NCBI RefSeq assembly: GCF_014698825.1
Contig: NZ_JACJTT010000026.1
Span: forward strand, 1-64,000
Direction of reading: 5' to 3'
DNA: 64,000 nt
Source: Richelia sinica FACHB-800
GTDB taxonomy: Bacteria; Cyanobacteriota; Cyanobacteriia; Cyanobacteriales; Nostocaceae
Shown one piece after another: positions 1 through 7,828 of the stretch. How positions within the stretch are numbered: position 1 is the stretch's first letter; each line of letters opens with the position of its first letter. Under the pieces are notes generated by a model. That model was not told the DNA's origin and did not search any database. It saw only the letters and a program-made list of their open reading frames with translations. The position numbers and the translations under genes were made by a program.

Positions 1-396
1 TGATACTTATTTTCATTAACTCTCTTAGGACTTAAATAAGCTTTAGTTCTTGTGTACTATTTTGGTGGCTTTTTTTGATGTGTGACAGTTAGGGTGCGGA
101 AGGTGGGTTACATGTATATAATTTTGCTTACTTCAATAATTAATGTATTTACTTTACTTAGTTTGTAAGTCTAGATAGAATAGCAACATTGAAAGGTTGT
201 TTTCGTAACTCAGTAAAAATTTTTCTGAATTAAAGATGATTTTTATAGCAAATCCAAAGTTTGATTTGACTTTTATAAAAAATCAGCTTTTATTTTCAAG
301 CTTAAAAGTAACAATCTATTAACTGTATCTATTTATTAGAACTAAATTTTCTACAATAATTAAAAAGACTTTTATAAAAGGTGTAAGTAAAAAATA
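1..396. other. AT-rich non-coding stretch before the CBS gene
   Basis: Very AT-rich sequence with no open reading frame that looks real on either strand. It presumably holds the promoter of the CBS-domain gene that starts at 397, but I cannot point to a clear -35/-10 pair. No repeat or RNA gene was recognised. Confidence 0.5.
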
Positions 397-855
397 ATGT
401 CTAAAACTGTGGCAGACGTGATGAGCAAAGACCCTATTCTCGTCCGTCCTGAAACTCCTTTAAAAGAAGCAATCCAAATTTTAGCAGAGAAAAGGATTAG
501 TGGATTACCTGTAATTGATGATGCGGGTAAATTGGTGGGGATTATCTCAGAAACTGATCTGATGTGGCAAGAAACAGGTGTTACTCCTCCTGCATATATC
601 ATGTTTTTGGATAGTGTAATTTATTTACAAAATCCTGGAGCTTATGAGCGGGATTTACATAAGGCTTTAGGTCAAACAGTGGGAGAAGTAATGAGTAAAA
701 ATCCCATTACTATTGCTGCTGATAAACCTTTACGAGAAGCAGCAAAGGTGATGTACGATCGCAATGTTCATCGTCTTCCAGTGCTTGACAGTAGCTCTAA
801 AGTGATTGGTATTCTGACTCGTGGTGATATTATTCGTGCCATGGCATCAGACTAG
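397..855 (+). CDS. CBS-domain pair protein
   Basis: A 152-residue soluble protein made almost entirely of two CBS domains, at about residues 3-56 and 95-150, each with the usual DVMSKDP / EVMSKNP opening and a GI(I/L)(S/T)..D ending. Stand-alone CBS pairs normally bind adenine nucleotides and sense energy state, regulating a partner enzyme or channel; the partner is not evident here. The ATG at 397 gives a protein beginning right at the first CBS domain, so no N-terminal part is missing. The downstream HEAT-repeat gene is 78 bp away on the same strand and could be co-transcribed, but nothing links them functionally. Family assignment is firm, biological role unknown. Confidence 0.9.
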   Translation: MSKTVADVMSKDPILVRPETPLKEAIQILAEKRISGLPVIDDAGKLVGIISETDLMWQETGVTPPAYIMFLDSVIYLQNPGAYERDLHKALGQTVGEVMSKNPITIAADKPLREAAKVMYDRNVHRLPVLDSSSKVIGILTRGDIIRAMASD

Positions 856-933
856 GTAACAAGTGACAGGGAGAAAAATTACCCTTCACTCATTACCAGT
901 TACCATGTTAAAACTTTAGGATAAGAAATTAAA

Positions 934-1593
934 ATGACCGTTTCCGCTGAATCTGTTAGAGAATTACTGAGTTCGGAAAATTTAGGCGATCGCTTGCGTG
1001 CGGTCAATCAAATTCGCGAACTGGAACCCAAAGTGGGTTTTGAACTGGTTCAAATTGCTATTGGTGATTCTAGTTCTCGTGTCCGTTACTCAGCATTGAG
1101 TCAAATGGATACTCTAGGGGCACAGGATTTAGACTTATCTTTGCAAATTTTGCGCGATCGCTTACTCAATGATCCAGAAGCTGATGTACAAGCGGCAGCA
1201 GCCGATTGTTTAGGTGCATTAAAACTACAATCGGCCTTTGAAGATTTACAAAATCTGTACCACTCTAGTCCTGAATGGTTAGTAAAATTTAGTATTATTG
1301 CTGCCTTAGGGGAATTAAGTGATCCCCGCTCCCTAGAATTACTGAAACAGGCTTTAGTTTCTGATAATGAGTTAATCAAAACTGCGGCCATTAGTTCTCT
1401 GGGTGAGTTGGGTGATCCACAAGGTATTAGTTTATTAACTCCCTATGCCACAGACCCAGATTGGCAAGTTCGTTATCGAGTCGTGCAAGCCTTAACTCGT
1501 TTAGGTGGTGCAGAAGCTCAAGCTATCCTGAAGACTATGGTTGATGATGAAGTAGAAGCGATTGCCACAGAGGCGAAAAGAGCTTTGTTTTGA
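934..1593 (+). CDS. nblB: HEAT-repeat protein, NblB-like (phycobilisome degradation / bilin lyase-related)
   Basis: A 219-residue all-helical protein built from consecutive HEAT/PBS-lyase-like repeats; repeated signatures such as AALGELSDPRSLELLKQAL and SSLGELGDPQGISLL are visible around residues 125-175. Cyanobacterial HEAT proteins of this size include NblB, which takes part in phycobilisome breakdown during nutrient starvation, and the related CpcE/CpcF phycobilin lyases. Its length matches NblB as I remember it (about 220 residues), and it is not next to phycocyanin genes, which argues against CpcE/F. The NblB symbol is therefore an inference; HEAT repeats are certain. Starts at an ATG with a GC-rich HIP1 site (GGCGATCGC) close inside the gene, as is common in this genome. 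Confidence 0.68.
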   Translation: MTVSAESVRELLSSENLGDRLRAVNQIRELEPKVGFELVQIAIGDSSSRVRYSALSQMDTLGAQDLDLSLQILRDRLLNDPEADVQAAAADCLGALKLQSAFEDLQNLYHSSPEWLVKFSIIAALGELSDPRSLELLKQALVSDNELIKTAAISSLGELGDPQGISLLTPYATDPDWQVRYRVVQALTRLGGAEAQAILKTMVDDEVEAIATEAKRALF

Positions 1594-1634
1594 CCAGTCA
1601 CCACTCTCAAAGTTGTGTTTAGTAGGGGCGGGTT

Positions 1635-1790
1635 CACATATACCTTGGGTGATGAATACAAGATATTGATAAACCCGCTCGTACAATACTGCCCGTACAC
1701 ATATACCTTGGGTGATGAATGCAAGATATTGATACATTCAGCCGTACAATTACTGTCCGTACAATACAAGATATTGACAAACCTGCCTAC
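1635..1790. repeat. Tandem ~63-bp repeat, two full units plus a partial third
   Basis: Unit 1 (1635-1697) and unit 2 (1698-1761) both begin CACATATACCTTGGGTGATG and end TACTG(C/T)CCGTA; a third unit (1762-1790) lacks the first ~20 bases and restarts at AATACAAGATATTGA. Units differ by a few substitutions, including a more divergent middle (AAACCCGCTC versus CATTCAGC). The array sits just after the HEAT gene in the non-coding stretch 1594-2048. All reading frames through it are low-quality and look like chance. Function unknown; it resembles the long tandemly repeated repetitive sequences described in heterocystous cyanobacteria. Confidence 0.85.
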
Positions 1791-2048
1791 CACACCCTTG
1801 ATTGAGGGGTAAGCCTTTTAACGAGCCAATACCAAACGCAAATTTGGATGTACTCCGCCCTATTTAATTGCTTTTCATCTTTACTGCGTGGGTTAATTTC
1901 TACCATTGACAGTTAGGAATTCCACAAGCACGGATTAGGACGGGTTTCAACCCAAATTTTCTATAAAAAAATAGACCTGGTTGGTCAAGGATAAAATTTC
2001 CACCAGATCGACAGTTAAGGTATGGATATTAAACTCTGTTTTTTAAAA
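1791..2048. other. Non-coding spacer between repeat array and PEP-CTERM gene
   Basis: About 260 bases between the tandem repeat and the end of the leftward PEP-CTERM gene. No believable gene and no clean terminator hairpin with a T-run was seen in either direction. Confidence 0.45.
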
Positions 2049-2699
2049 CTAAGCTTTGACTAGCTTGCGACGACGAGCAAAGGTCATACCTGCACCTACT
2101 AAACCTAAGCCGAGTATTGTAGCGGGTTCAGGTACTTGTAAAGCTACTGACCCGTTATATGAACCACCACCTAGTGTATTAATATCTGAAAATTGAAGTG
2201 CCGAAGCAAAGAGTGAGAAATCAGTCTCTCCTATGTTCTCGACTAATGGCACTAATTGATTTGGAGCTAAGTCAAACTGTAAGGAGTTATTGGTGTTATG
2301 GAAACCTATAAATTTAGTGCCAATTCCCCAAGTCAGCTTTGCTCCATTAGTAAATTGAAACACCAAGTCGTTGACAAGTTCATAAGTATAACTACTGCCT
2401 AAAGTGCTGACCCATTTAAATTCAGCTTCAGAATTTGCTACACCTTGAACAGGGCTACCATCAAATGGAGGGGTAAAATAGCCATTTTGGGTAGTAACGA
2501 AGTTAATATTGAAAGGATTAAACTTCACAGAAAAAGTATCCCCTGCCCCTGGAGCTACTTCACTAAACCAATCATCAGTACCGTCAGCGAAGGAAAGAGT
2601 ACCAACTACACCAGCTTGAGCAGAACCAGCGAAAGATACAGCAGCAGCAACTGGTAATACAGCAGCAACACCTAATAGTTGAGATTTAAAGTTAAACAT
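2049..2699 (-). CDS. PEP-CTERM sorting-domain exported protein
   Basis: A 216-residue secreted protein. Residues 1-29 form a signal peptide (KSQLLGVAAVLPVAAAVSF, then a predicted AQA/G cleavage). The last 28 residues (189-216) are a textbook PEP-CTERM signal: VPEPATILGLG, a hydrophobic glycine-rich segment, then the basic cluster ARRRKLVKA. In PEP-CTERM systems an EpsH/exosortase-type membrane protease recognises this tail and the protein is delivered to the cell surface, often with exopolysaccharide. The central region (30-188) is rich in aromatic and polar residues and I recognise no enzyme domain. The exosortase gene is not in this window. Divided from its neighbours by large spacers, so probably monocistronic. 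Confidence 0.9.
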   Translation of the reverse strand: MFNFKSQLLGVAAVLPVAAAVSFAGSAQAGVVGTLSFADGTDDWFSEVAPGAGDTFSVKFNPFNINFVTTQNGYFTPPFDGSPVQGVANSEAEFKWVSTLGSSYTYELVNDLVFQFTNGAKLTWGIGTKFIGFHNTNNSLQFDLAPNQLVPLVENIGETDFSLFASALQFSDINTLGGGSYNGSVALQVPEPATILGLGLVGAGMTFARRRKLVKA

Positions 2700-3173
2700 C
2701 GTCGCCCAAAGCTCCTGTCAAAATAAATTGGGAAAATAGTTGCTTTACTAATCAAACACAGTCCCAACGGGTTGCTAAGATATACAAAATCTACAAGTAG
2801 TATTCCCTAGCAACTTGAGATTTTATTTTTTATCCTTTAAGTAGGGATTCTTAGGATGATACGCAAGTGAGGAATGTAAGTATTGGACTTAGACTATTCA
2901 GTTGCTTGTGTATTCCCTACAATTAGGATAATTACATATCTAAGTGTTTTTTGGCAATCTATACTTAGATATCTTGACACAATCTTCATCAAGGAGCTTC
3001 GTGGGTTTTTCCGTATTAATACATCAAATATGATGTTTATATCAAAACAATAATTATGTAATTCTCAGATTATTAAATATTTTTTATAACCTCTAGCTGC
3101 TATTTCCGCAACCAGACATCTGCAAAATCTTAAAGTTATTGTAAAGCTATTCTATGGGTATTCAGTAAAAAAT
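2700..3173. promoter_or_regulatory. Upstream region of PEP-CTERM gene with a 9-bp inverted repeat
   Basis: A 474-base spacer. ATATCTAAG (2936-2944) and CTTAGATAT (2964-2972) form a perfect 9-bp inverted repeat separated by 19 bases; there is no T-run after it in either direction, so it is more like an operator or an mRNA hairpin than a terminator. It lies about 240 bp upstream of the PEP-CTERM start, which makes a direct operator role uncertain. Nothing else was recognised in the spacer. Confidence 0.3.
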
Positions 3174-3692
3174 CTAACCGCTATAGACTTGTGGCCAAGT
3201 TGACCAAATAAAAGTGATGAGGGCGCTAATGGCTAGTATACCTTGAATTAAATTACCTACTAGAGTGCCTACTGTAATTCCTATACCAGCTTTAACTGCT
3301 GCACCCAAGTTACGTTGATAGAGATATTCACCAACGATCGCCCCTAATAAAGGACCGATTAACATTCCTAGTAGGGGTCCTCCAAAGGGTAATGCGGGTA
3401 AAAGTCCGAAAATTCCTAAAAACAACCCCACTAATGCCCCAATTTGCCCCCACTTGCTAGCACCTGCTTGCTTTGCTCCCAGATAACCAGCTAAAAAATC
3501 TACTCCCATACTCAGGATTAAGACAATACCTGTTACCAATAAAGGTATCTTGATGGCAGCAAAGGAACTACTAATAATTCCCCAAGCAATGACAGCAATT
3601 AAAATTAAACTGCTACCAGGAATGGCTGGAACTACTGAACCAATCACTCCTACCACCATGACAGCAATTAACAGCCAATAAATCACAACCAT
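3174..3692 (-). CDS. DUF456 family membrane protein
   Basis: A 172-residue integral membrane protein with about five hydrophobic segments and many small residues; glycine-zipper-like runs (GGPLLGMLIGPLLGAIVGE near residues 104-123) and an IPGS motif near residue 25 are typical of the DUF456 family. Members are widespread in bacteria and have no established function. It lies 41 bp downstream of the CCB2/CCB4-like gene and 745 bp downstream of rpaB on the same strand, so the three may form one transcript. No obvious link of function; the position simply makes it a possible passenger of a photosynthesis-related operon. Confidence 0.8.
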   Translation of the reverse strand: MVVIYWLLIAVMVVGVIGSVVPAIPGSSLILIAVIAWGIISSSFAAIKIPLLVTGIVLILSMGVDFLAGYLGAKQAGASKWGQIGALVGLFLGIFGLLPALPFGGPLLGMLIGPLLGAIVGEYLYQRNLGAAVKAGIGITVGTLVGNLIQGILAISALITFIWSTWPQVYSG

Positions 3693-3733
3693 AATAAATT
3701 TTGCTCACGCTTTATTCACGAAATATTTATTAA

Positions 3734-4381
3734 TTATGAATGATGAAAACTCAGAGTAACAGCTAATTTATCACTAATGGCAGAAATCCAATTTTCATCT
3801 TGTTTGGTGTAACTACGTGGTGCATTAGCACCCAAAATGATCACCCCTTGTTCACCAATTGGTTGACAAATTACACCTTGGGTATTTTCAGGTAAATAAT
3901 CAAATTCAATTTTGCCGGGATAAATTTGTAGTGCTACTAAATAAACTGGTTTTTTCGTGGCTAATACCCTTTGCACAATTGGCCCTGGAGTGATTTCTGA
4001 TTTGGAACCCAGAATACCGCGACGTAACAAAACTTTGCCTTGATAGTAAACTACGAGCGATCGCGTGACGGTATTAGTCAATAATATATGCGATGCCCAA
4101 GCTAATTCTGTTTTCACGGCTTCTGGTAAATTCTCAGCCAGAAAAAAACCTTCCTCTCCCATTAGTTCTACAACCTCAGGCGATCGCGGCTGTACTTGTT
4201 GCCAAATTAAACCTGTTAAAATTAACACCGCGCTCAAAATTACTCCCAGGACATCCCCCCGCGCTTGGGAATCTGTGAGTTCCGGTGTTAATAACCGATT
4301 GACTAGCAAAAGTGTAGCTCCTAAGCCACCGACAGCTAGGGGTAGAAGACGTAAAACTCCATTGGGATCAGGTTTTTTCAT
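3734..4381 (-). CDS. Cofactor assembly of complex C subunit B (CCB2/CCB4-type)
   Basis: A 215-residue protein with two N-terminal membrane helices (about 10-28 and 43-60) followed by a soluble domain of about 150 residues. This layout and the motifs LAENLPEAVKTELAWAS and KVLLRRGILG fit the CCB2/CCB4 family (earlier DUF2930). In plants and algae CCB2 and CCB4 help attach the extra haem c(i) covalently to cytochrome b6 on the stromal side of the thylakoid membrane (system IV); cyanobacteria carry one or more homologues. Located 56 bp downstream of rpaB on the same strand, so probably expressed with this regulator. Identification is by sequence pattern from memory and I regard it as fairly secure. 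Confidence 0.8.
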   Translation of the reverse strand: MKKPDPNGVLRLLPLAVGGLGATLLLVNRLLTPELTDSQARGDVLGVILSAVLILTGLIWQQVQPRSPEVVELMGEEGFFLAENLPEAVKTELAWASHILLTNTVTRSLVVYYQGKVLLRRGILGSKSEITPGPIVQRVLATKKPVYLVALQIYPGKIEFDYLPENTQGVICQPIGEQGVIILGANAPRSYTKQDENWISAISDKLAVTLSFHHS

Positions 4382-4437
4382 CAGTCATTGGTCATTTGGC
4401 ATTGAGACAATAAATTCTTTTTGCTCTCACCTGTCAC

Positions 4438-5175
4438 CTACTCTTCTCCTGGTTCAATGATTCTCTGGAATAAATATCCAGTTCCTCTAGCAGTGAGAAT
4501 TAATTCTGGGTTACTGGGGTCGTCTTCTAATTTTGCCCGTAAGCGAGAGATATGCACATCCACCACGCGAGTATCTACATGGCGTTCTGGCGTATACCCC
4601 CATACTTCTTGAAGAATCTCGGAGCGAGAAAAAGCTTCACCAGAACGACTTACTAATAGCTCTAATAAGCTAAATTCCATTCCAGTTAAGCGAATTCGCT
4701 CATCTCCTTTATATACTTGGCGCTTATTCGTATCAATTTTGATATTACCAACATGAATTACCCCAGAGCTAGGAATTCCAGTCGCACCGGTTTTATCTAC
4801 ACGGCGTAAAACTGAGCGAATTCGCGCTTCTAGTTCTTTAGGAGAGAAAGGTTTAACTACATAGTCATCTGCGCCCAATTCTAAGCCAGTGATGCGATCG
4901 GCTACATCACCCAAGGCTGTTAGCATAATAATTGGGACATCTGATTCCTTACGTAATTCTTGACAAACACCATAGCCGTCTAGCTTTGGCATCATCACAT
5001 CCAAAACCACTAAATCAGGGTCAGCTTTACGAAATGTTTCTAAAGCTTCTTCTCCGTCACCAGCAGTTACTACATCGTAGCCAATCATGGAAAGGCGTGT
5101 TTCCAAAATCCGGCGAATGCTGGCTTCGTCGTCTACTACCAAGATTTTTTCTTTATGACTTTCCAAGTTTCTCAA
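4438..5175 (-). CDS. rpaB: Response regulator RpaB (Ycf27), OmpR family
   Basis: A 245-residue OmpR/PhoB-type response regulator. The receiver domain (about 9-125) has the acidic pair D15-D16, the phospho-acceptor D59 in VVLDVMMPKLDGYG, and the K in VVKPFSP; the winged-helix DNA-binding domain occupies about 140-238 with the VVDVHISRLRAKLEDDP recognition region. The sequence matches cyanobacterial RpaB closely. RpaB is an essential regulator that binds HLR1 elements and controls high-light and photosystem genes, with the NblS (Hik33/DspA) sensor kinase as its usual partner. The kinase gene is not nearby. First gene of a likely rpaB-CCB-DUF456 run on the minus strand. Confidence 0.95.
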   Translation of the reverse strand: MRNLESHKEKILVVDDEASIRRILETRLSMIGYDVVTAGDGEEALETFRKADPDLVVLDVMMPKLDGYGVCQELRKESDVPIIMLTALGDVADRITGLELGADDYVVKPFSPKELEARIRSVLRRVDKTGATGIPSSGVIHVGNIKIDTNKRQVYKGDERIRLTGMEFSLLELLVSRSGEAFSRSEILQEVWGYTPERHVDTRVVDVHISRLRAKLEDDPSNPELILTARGTGYLFQRIIEPGEE

Positions 5176-5337
5176 CTCTCCTTAACTAAAATTTTTCATG
5201 ATTAATTTTTAATACCATAATATTAAGATATCATTCCATCTATTGATTGGTAAAAAGCTTGCAATTATCACATTATTCAAATTTCCTTGCATCGGATAAA
5301 TTAATAAAAAATTAAGATTATTTGCTAAAATTAAAGA

Positions 5338-6864
5338 ATGCCAAAGCCAAAAACTATTTACATTTGTAAAGAATGCGGAACCCAGTATTCACAATGGTAC
5401 GGCAAATGTTCTCATTGTGACACATATGATTCCTTAGTAGAACAAACAGCTAGTCATTATTCAGTAGATATACTAGGTAGAGGTGGCGTAAGTAACTGGC
5501 AGTCAACAACGAGTAACGGTAAATCTCATGGACAACCAGCTAAACCTAGAGCGTCACTCAAATTTGACCAAATTACTGACCGCCAAATTGCTCGCTGGGA
5601 GTCTGGATACGGGGAATTAGACCGGGTATTAGGAGGGGGAGTTGTTCCTGGTTCAATGGTGTTGATTGGTGGTGATCCTGGTATTGGTAAATCTACCCTA
5701 CTTTTACAGGTATCAAATCAATTGGCGCAAAGATACAGAATTCTCTACGTAACAGGAGAAGAATCTGGTCAACAGGTGAAATTACGGGCTTCTCGTTTAG
5801 GAGTTTCCACCCCTGTTAGTGTAGTCAACCAGGATAATGAGTCAGCAACGACAGATGTTGAACCACAACCAGAAGCTGAAGTTGCTAGCGCAGATTTATA
5901 TGTGTTACCAGAAACGGATTTAGAAGAAATTCTCAGAGAAATTGACTCCCTCAAGCCAAATTTGGCTGTAATTGACAGTATTCAAACAGTTTTCTTTTCT
6001 TCTCTGGCTTCAGCCCCTGGTTCTGTGGCTCAGGTAAGGGAATGCACGGCCGCACTGATGAAGGTGGCCAAGCATGAAGATATTACTATGTTAATTGTTG
6101 GTCACGTGACCAAAGAAGGGGCGATCGCTGGGCCGAAGGTGTTGGAACATTTAGTGGATACAGTATTGTATTTTGAGGGCGATCGCTTTGCTTCCCATCG
6201 TCTATTAAGAACCGTCAAAAACCGTTTCGGTGCTACCCACGAAATTGGTATATTTGAAATGGTATCCCACGGCTTACGAGAGGTTCCCAACCCCTCAGAA
6301 TTATTCTTAGGCAACCGTGATGATCCAGCCCCTGGAACTGCAATTGTCGTAGCCTGTGAAGGCACAAGACCAATAGTAGTTGAATTGCAAGCCTTAGTTA
6401 GTCCTACCAGTTACCCATCTCCCCGGCGGGCGGGAACTGGCATTGATTATAACCGCTTAGTGCAGATTCTTGCGGTGTTAGAAAAGCGGGTGGGCATTCC
6501 CATGTCCAAATTAGACTCCTATGTTGCGTCTGCTGGGGGTTTGAATGTAGAAGAACCGGCAGTAGACTTAGGAATAGCGATCGCTGTAGTAGCCAGTTTT
6601 CGCGATCGGATAGTAGACCCCGGTACAGTGATGATCGGAGAAGTGGGTTTAGGAGGACAAGTCCGGCCAGTTTCACAAATGGAACTACGTTTAAAAGAAG
6701 CAGCCAAACTCGGCTTTAAACGAGCCATAGTTCCCAAAGGACAAAAATTTCCCGACCTCAACATCGAAATATTACCAGTCTCTAAAGTAATAGATGCAAT
6801 CATTGCCGCGATTCCTCAGCATTCCTTAGAGGATAGTGATTTAGATCCTGATGAAGAAGAATAA
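5338..6864 (+). CDS. radA: DNA repair protein RadA/Sms
   Basis: A 508-residue RadA. An N-terminal C4 zinc finger (C10, C13, C24, C27) is followed by a RecA-like ATPase with Walker A GDPGIGKST at about 112-120, Walker B-like LAVIDSIQT, the diagnostic RadA KNRFG motif at about 294-298, and a C-terminal Lon-protease-like domain. RadA is a helicase-like ATPase promoting branch migration in recombinational repair. Compared with typical RadA (about 455 residues) it has an acidic, low-complexity insert at about 163-185 between the ATPase strands and an acidic tail (DSDLDPDEEE); such inserts are common in cyanobacterial copies. Three HIP1-type sites lie inside the gene. Divergent from rpaB with a 162-bp shared promoter region. 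Confidence 0.96.
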   Translation: MPKPKTIYICKECGTQYSQWYGKCSHCDTYDSLVEQTASHYSVDILGRGGVSNWQSTTSNGKSHGQPAKPRASLKFDQITDRQIARWESGYGELDRVLGGGVVPGSMVLIGGDPGIGKSTLLLQVSNQLAQRYRILYVTGEESGQQVKLRASRLGVSTPVSVVNQDNESATTDVEPQPEAEVASADLYVLPETDLEEILREIDSLKPNLAVIDSIQTVFFSSLASAPGSVAQVRECTAALMKVAKHEDITMLIVGHVTKEGAIAGPKVLEHLVDTVLYFEGDRFASHRLLRTVKNRFGATHEIGIFEMVSHGLREVPNPSELFLGNRDDPAPGTAIVVACEGTRPIVVELQALVSPTSYPSPRRAGTGIDYNRLVQILAVLEKRVGIPMSKLDSYVASAGGLNVEEPAVDLGIAIAVVASFRDRIVDPGTVMIGEVGLGGQVRPVSQMELRLKEAAKLGFKRAIVPKGQKFPDLNIEILPVSKVIDAIIAAIPQHSLEDSDLDPDEEE

Positions 6865-6868
6865 GCAG

Positions 6869-6920
6869 CATCTAAATTTAGATGAGGTTTTCACCCAGAC
6901 TATCGGTATTTAGCCTGGGT
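6869..6920. terminator. Possible convergent terminator between radA and ycf66
   Basis: Two inverted repeats fill the gap between the convergent genes: a perfect 16-base palindrome CATCTAAATTTAGATG (6869-6884) followed by AGGTTTT, and a 6-bp stem ACCCAG (6893-6898) / CTGGGT (6915-6920). Neither has a strong T-run, so this is only a possible terminator. Confidence 0.35.
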
Positions 6921-6937
6921 AGGGACAATAGCTAGAA

Positions 6938-7609
6938 CTATGACTTGGTTGCTTGTGTTTCTTCTGGTGGTACTTCCGCGGGAGGAGCAAGTACAGCATC
7001 AGGTGCAATTTCTTCCACAGGGATAGTTAGTTTAGCTTCAGGTTGAGGTTGTGCAGCTTCTACTAGTTCTGGTGCAGGTGGGTTTGGGGGAATCACTTCT
7101 GGTACAGTTTCTGATTCCTCTGTTGTAGGAGCAGTGTGATCAATAATTGTGACAGCAGGTTTGGTAGTTGGTGTAGTTGATGGTTGACTTACTGCTGTTT
7201 TTTCTGTGGGTGTGGTTTTACTTTTGCTATTACTAAACAAATTACCAATGAATGCTAGTAATTGTCCTAGCTTTTGCTGTAGAGAAAACTTTGATACTTG
7301 TTCTTGGATACTAACTTTGACTAATTCAGGACTGGGTATAGGTGTTTGTTGGATTTCCGGTGTCAGTTGCCGACGTAATGAGAGAGTTTGCCAACCGAAC
7401 CAAACTAAAAGTGCCACACTGGCTACATGACCAAGTAAGAGTCCCCCTGTAATTCGGGGGGCAAAAATCCACAACACTAAAGCGTAGAAAAAACCAATAC
7501 CACTCCAGACAAAATCATTCTTGCGGTGAATTTCTGGAAAGAAGAAAGCAGCCATATAAATAGCTAAACTACCTATTGCGACTATTGAGGCGAGAAGATA
7601 TGCCAGCAT
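6938..7609 (-). CDS. ycf66: Ycf66 family membrane protein
   Basis: A 223-residue protein. Residues 1-75 hold three predicted membrane helices with the Ycf66 signature (FFPEIHRKNDFVWSGIGFFY around 27-46, then VLWIFAPRITGGLLLGH). The rest is a long, probably disordered tail rich in Pro, Glu, Thr and Val (for example VIPPNPPAPELVEAAQPQPE). Ycf66 is conserved in cyanobacteria and some chloroplast genomes; its function is not established, though a thylakoid location is usually assumed. The tail length varies greatly among species, so its 130 residues are not unusual. Convergent with radA. Confidence 0.9.
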   Translation of the reverse strand: MLAYLLASIVAIGSLAIYMAAFFFPEIHRKNDFVWSGIGFFYALVLWIFAPRITGGLLLGHVASVALLVWFGWQTLSLRRQLTPEIQQTPIPSPELVKVSIQEQVSKFSLQQKLGQLLAFIGNLFSNSKSKTTPTEKTAVSQPSTTPTTKPAVTIIDHTAPTTEESETVPEVIPPNPPAPELVEAAQPQPEAKLTIPVEEIAPDAVLAPPAEVPPEETQATKS

Positions 7610-7828
7610 TTTTAAATACTCCTTACTCTTTCAATTGTGCCAATATTTCAATTTTGCAAGTTCTGCACATAAATTGTTGACTTAGATACAAATAAAAATT
7701 GATCATCTGTGTTAATCGTGATTTTTTGACTTTTTCAAAAACTCTTAATGTCTTCTTTAGGAGTGAAGCCAAAATCTCGGATTACCCTTATAGATGAAAG
7801 GATCTGCAAGAGTTAGCCAAACAAATTT

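Noticed and set aside
1501-1812. Overlapping frames through the tandem repeat as small genes
   Set aside because: They just reproduce the repeat unit in frame (similar IL..SSPKVYV-type segments) and have no independent support.
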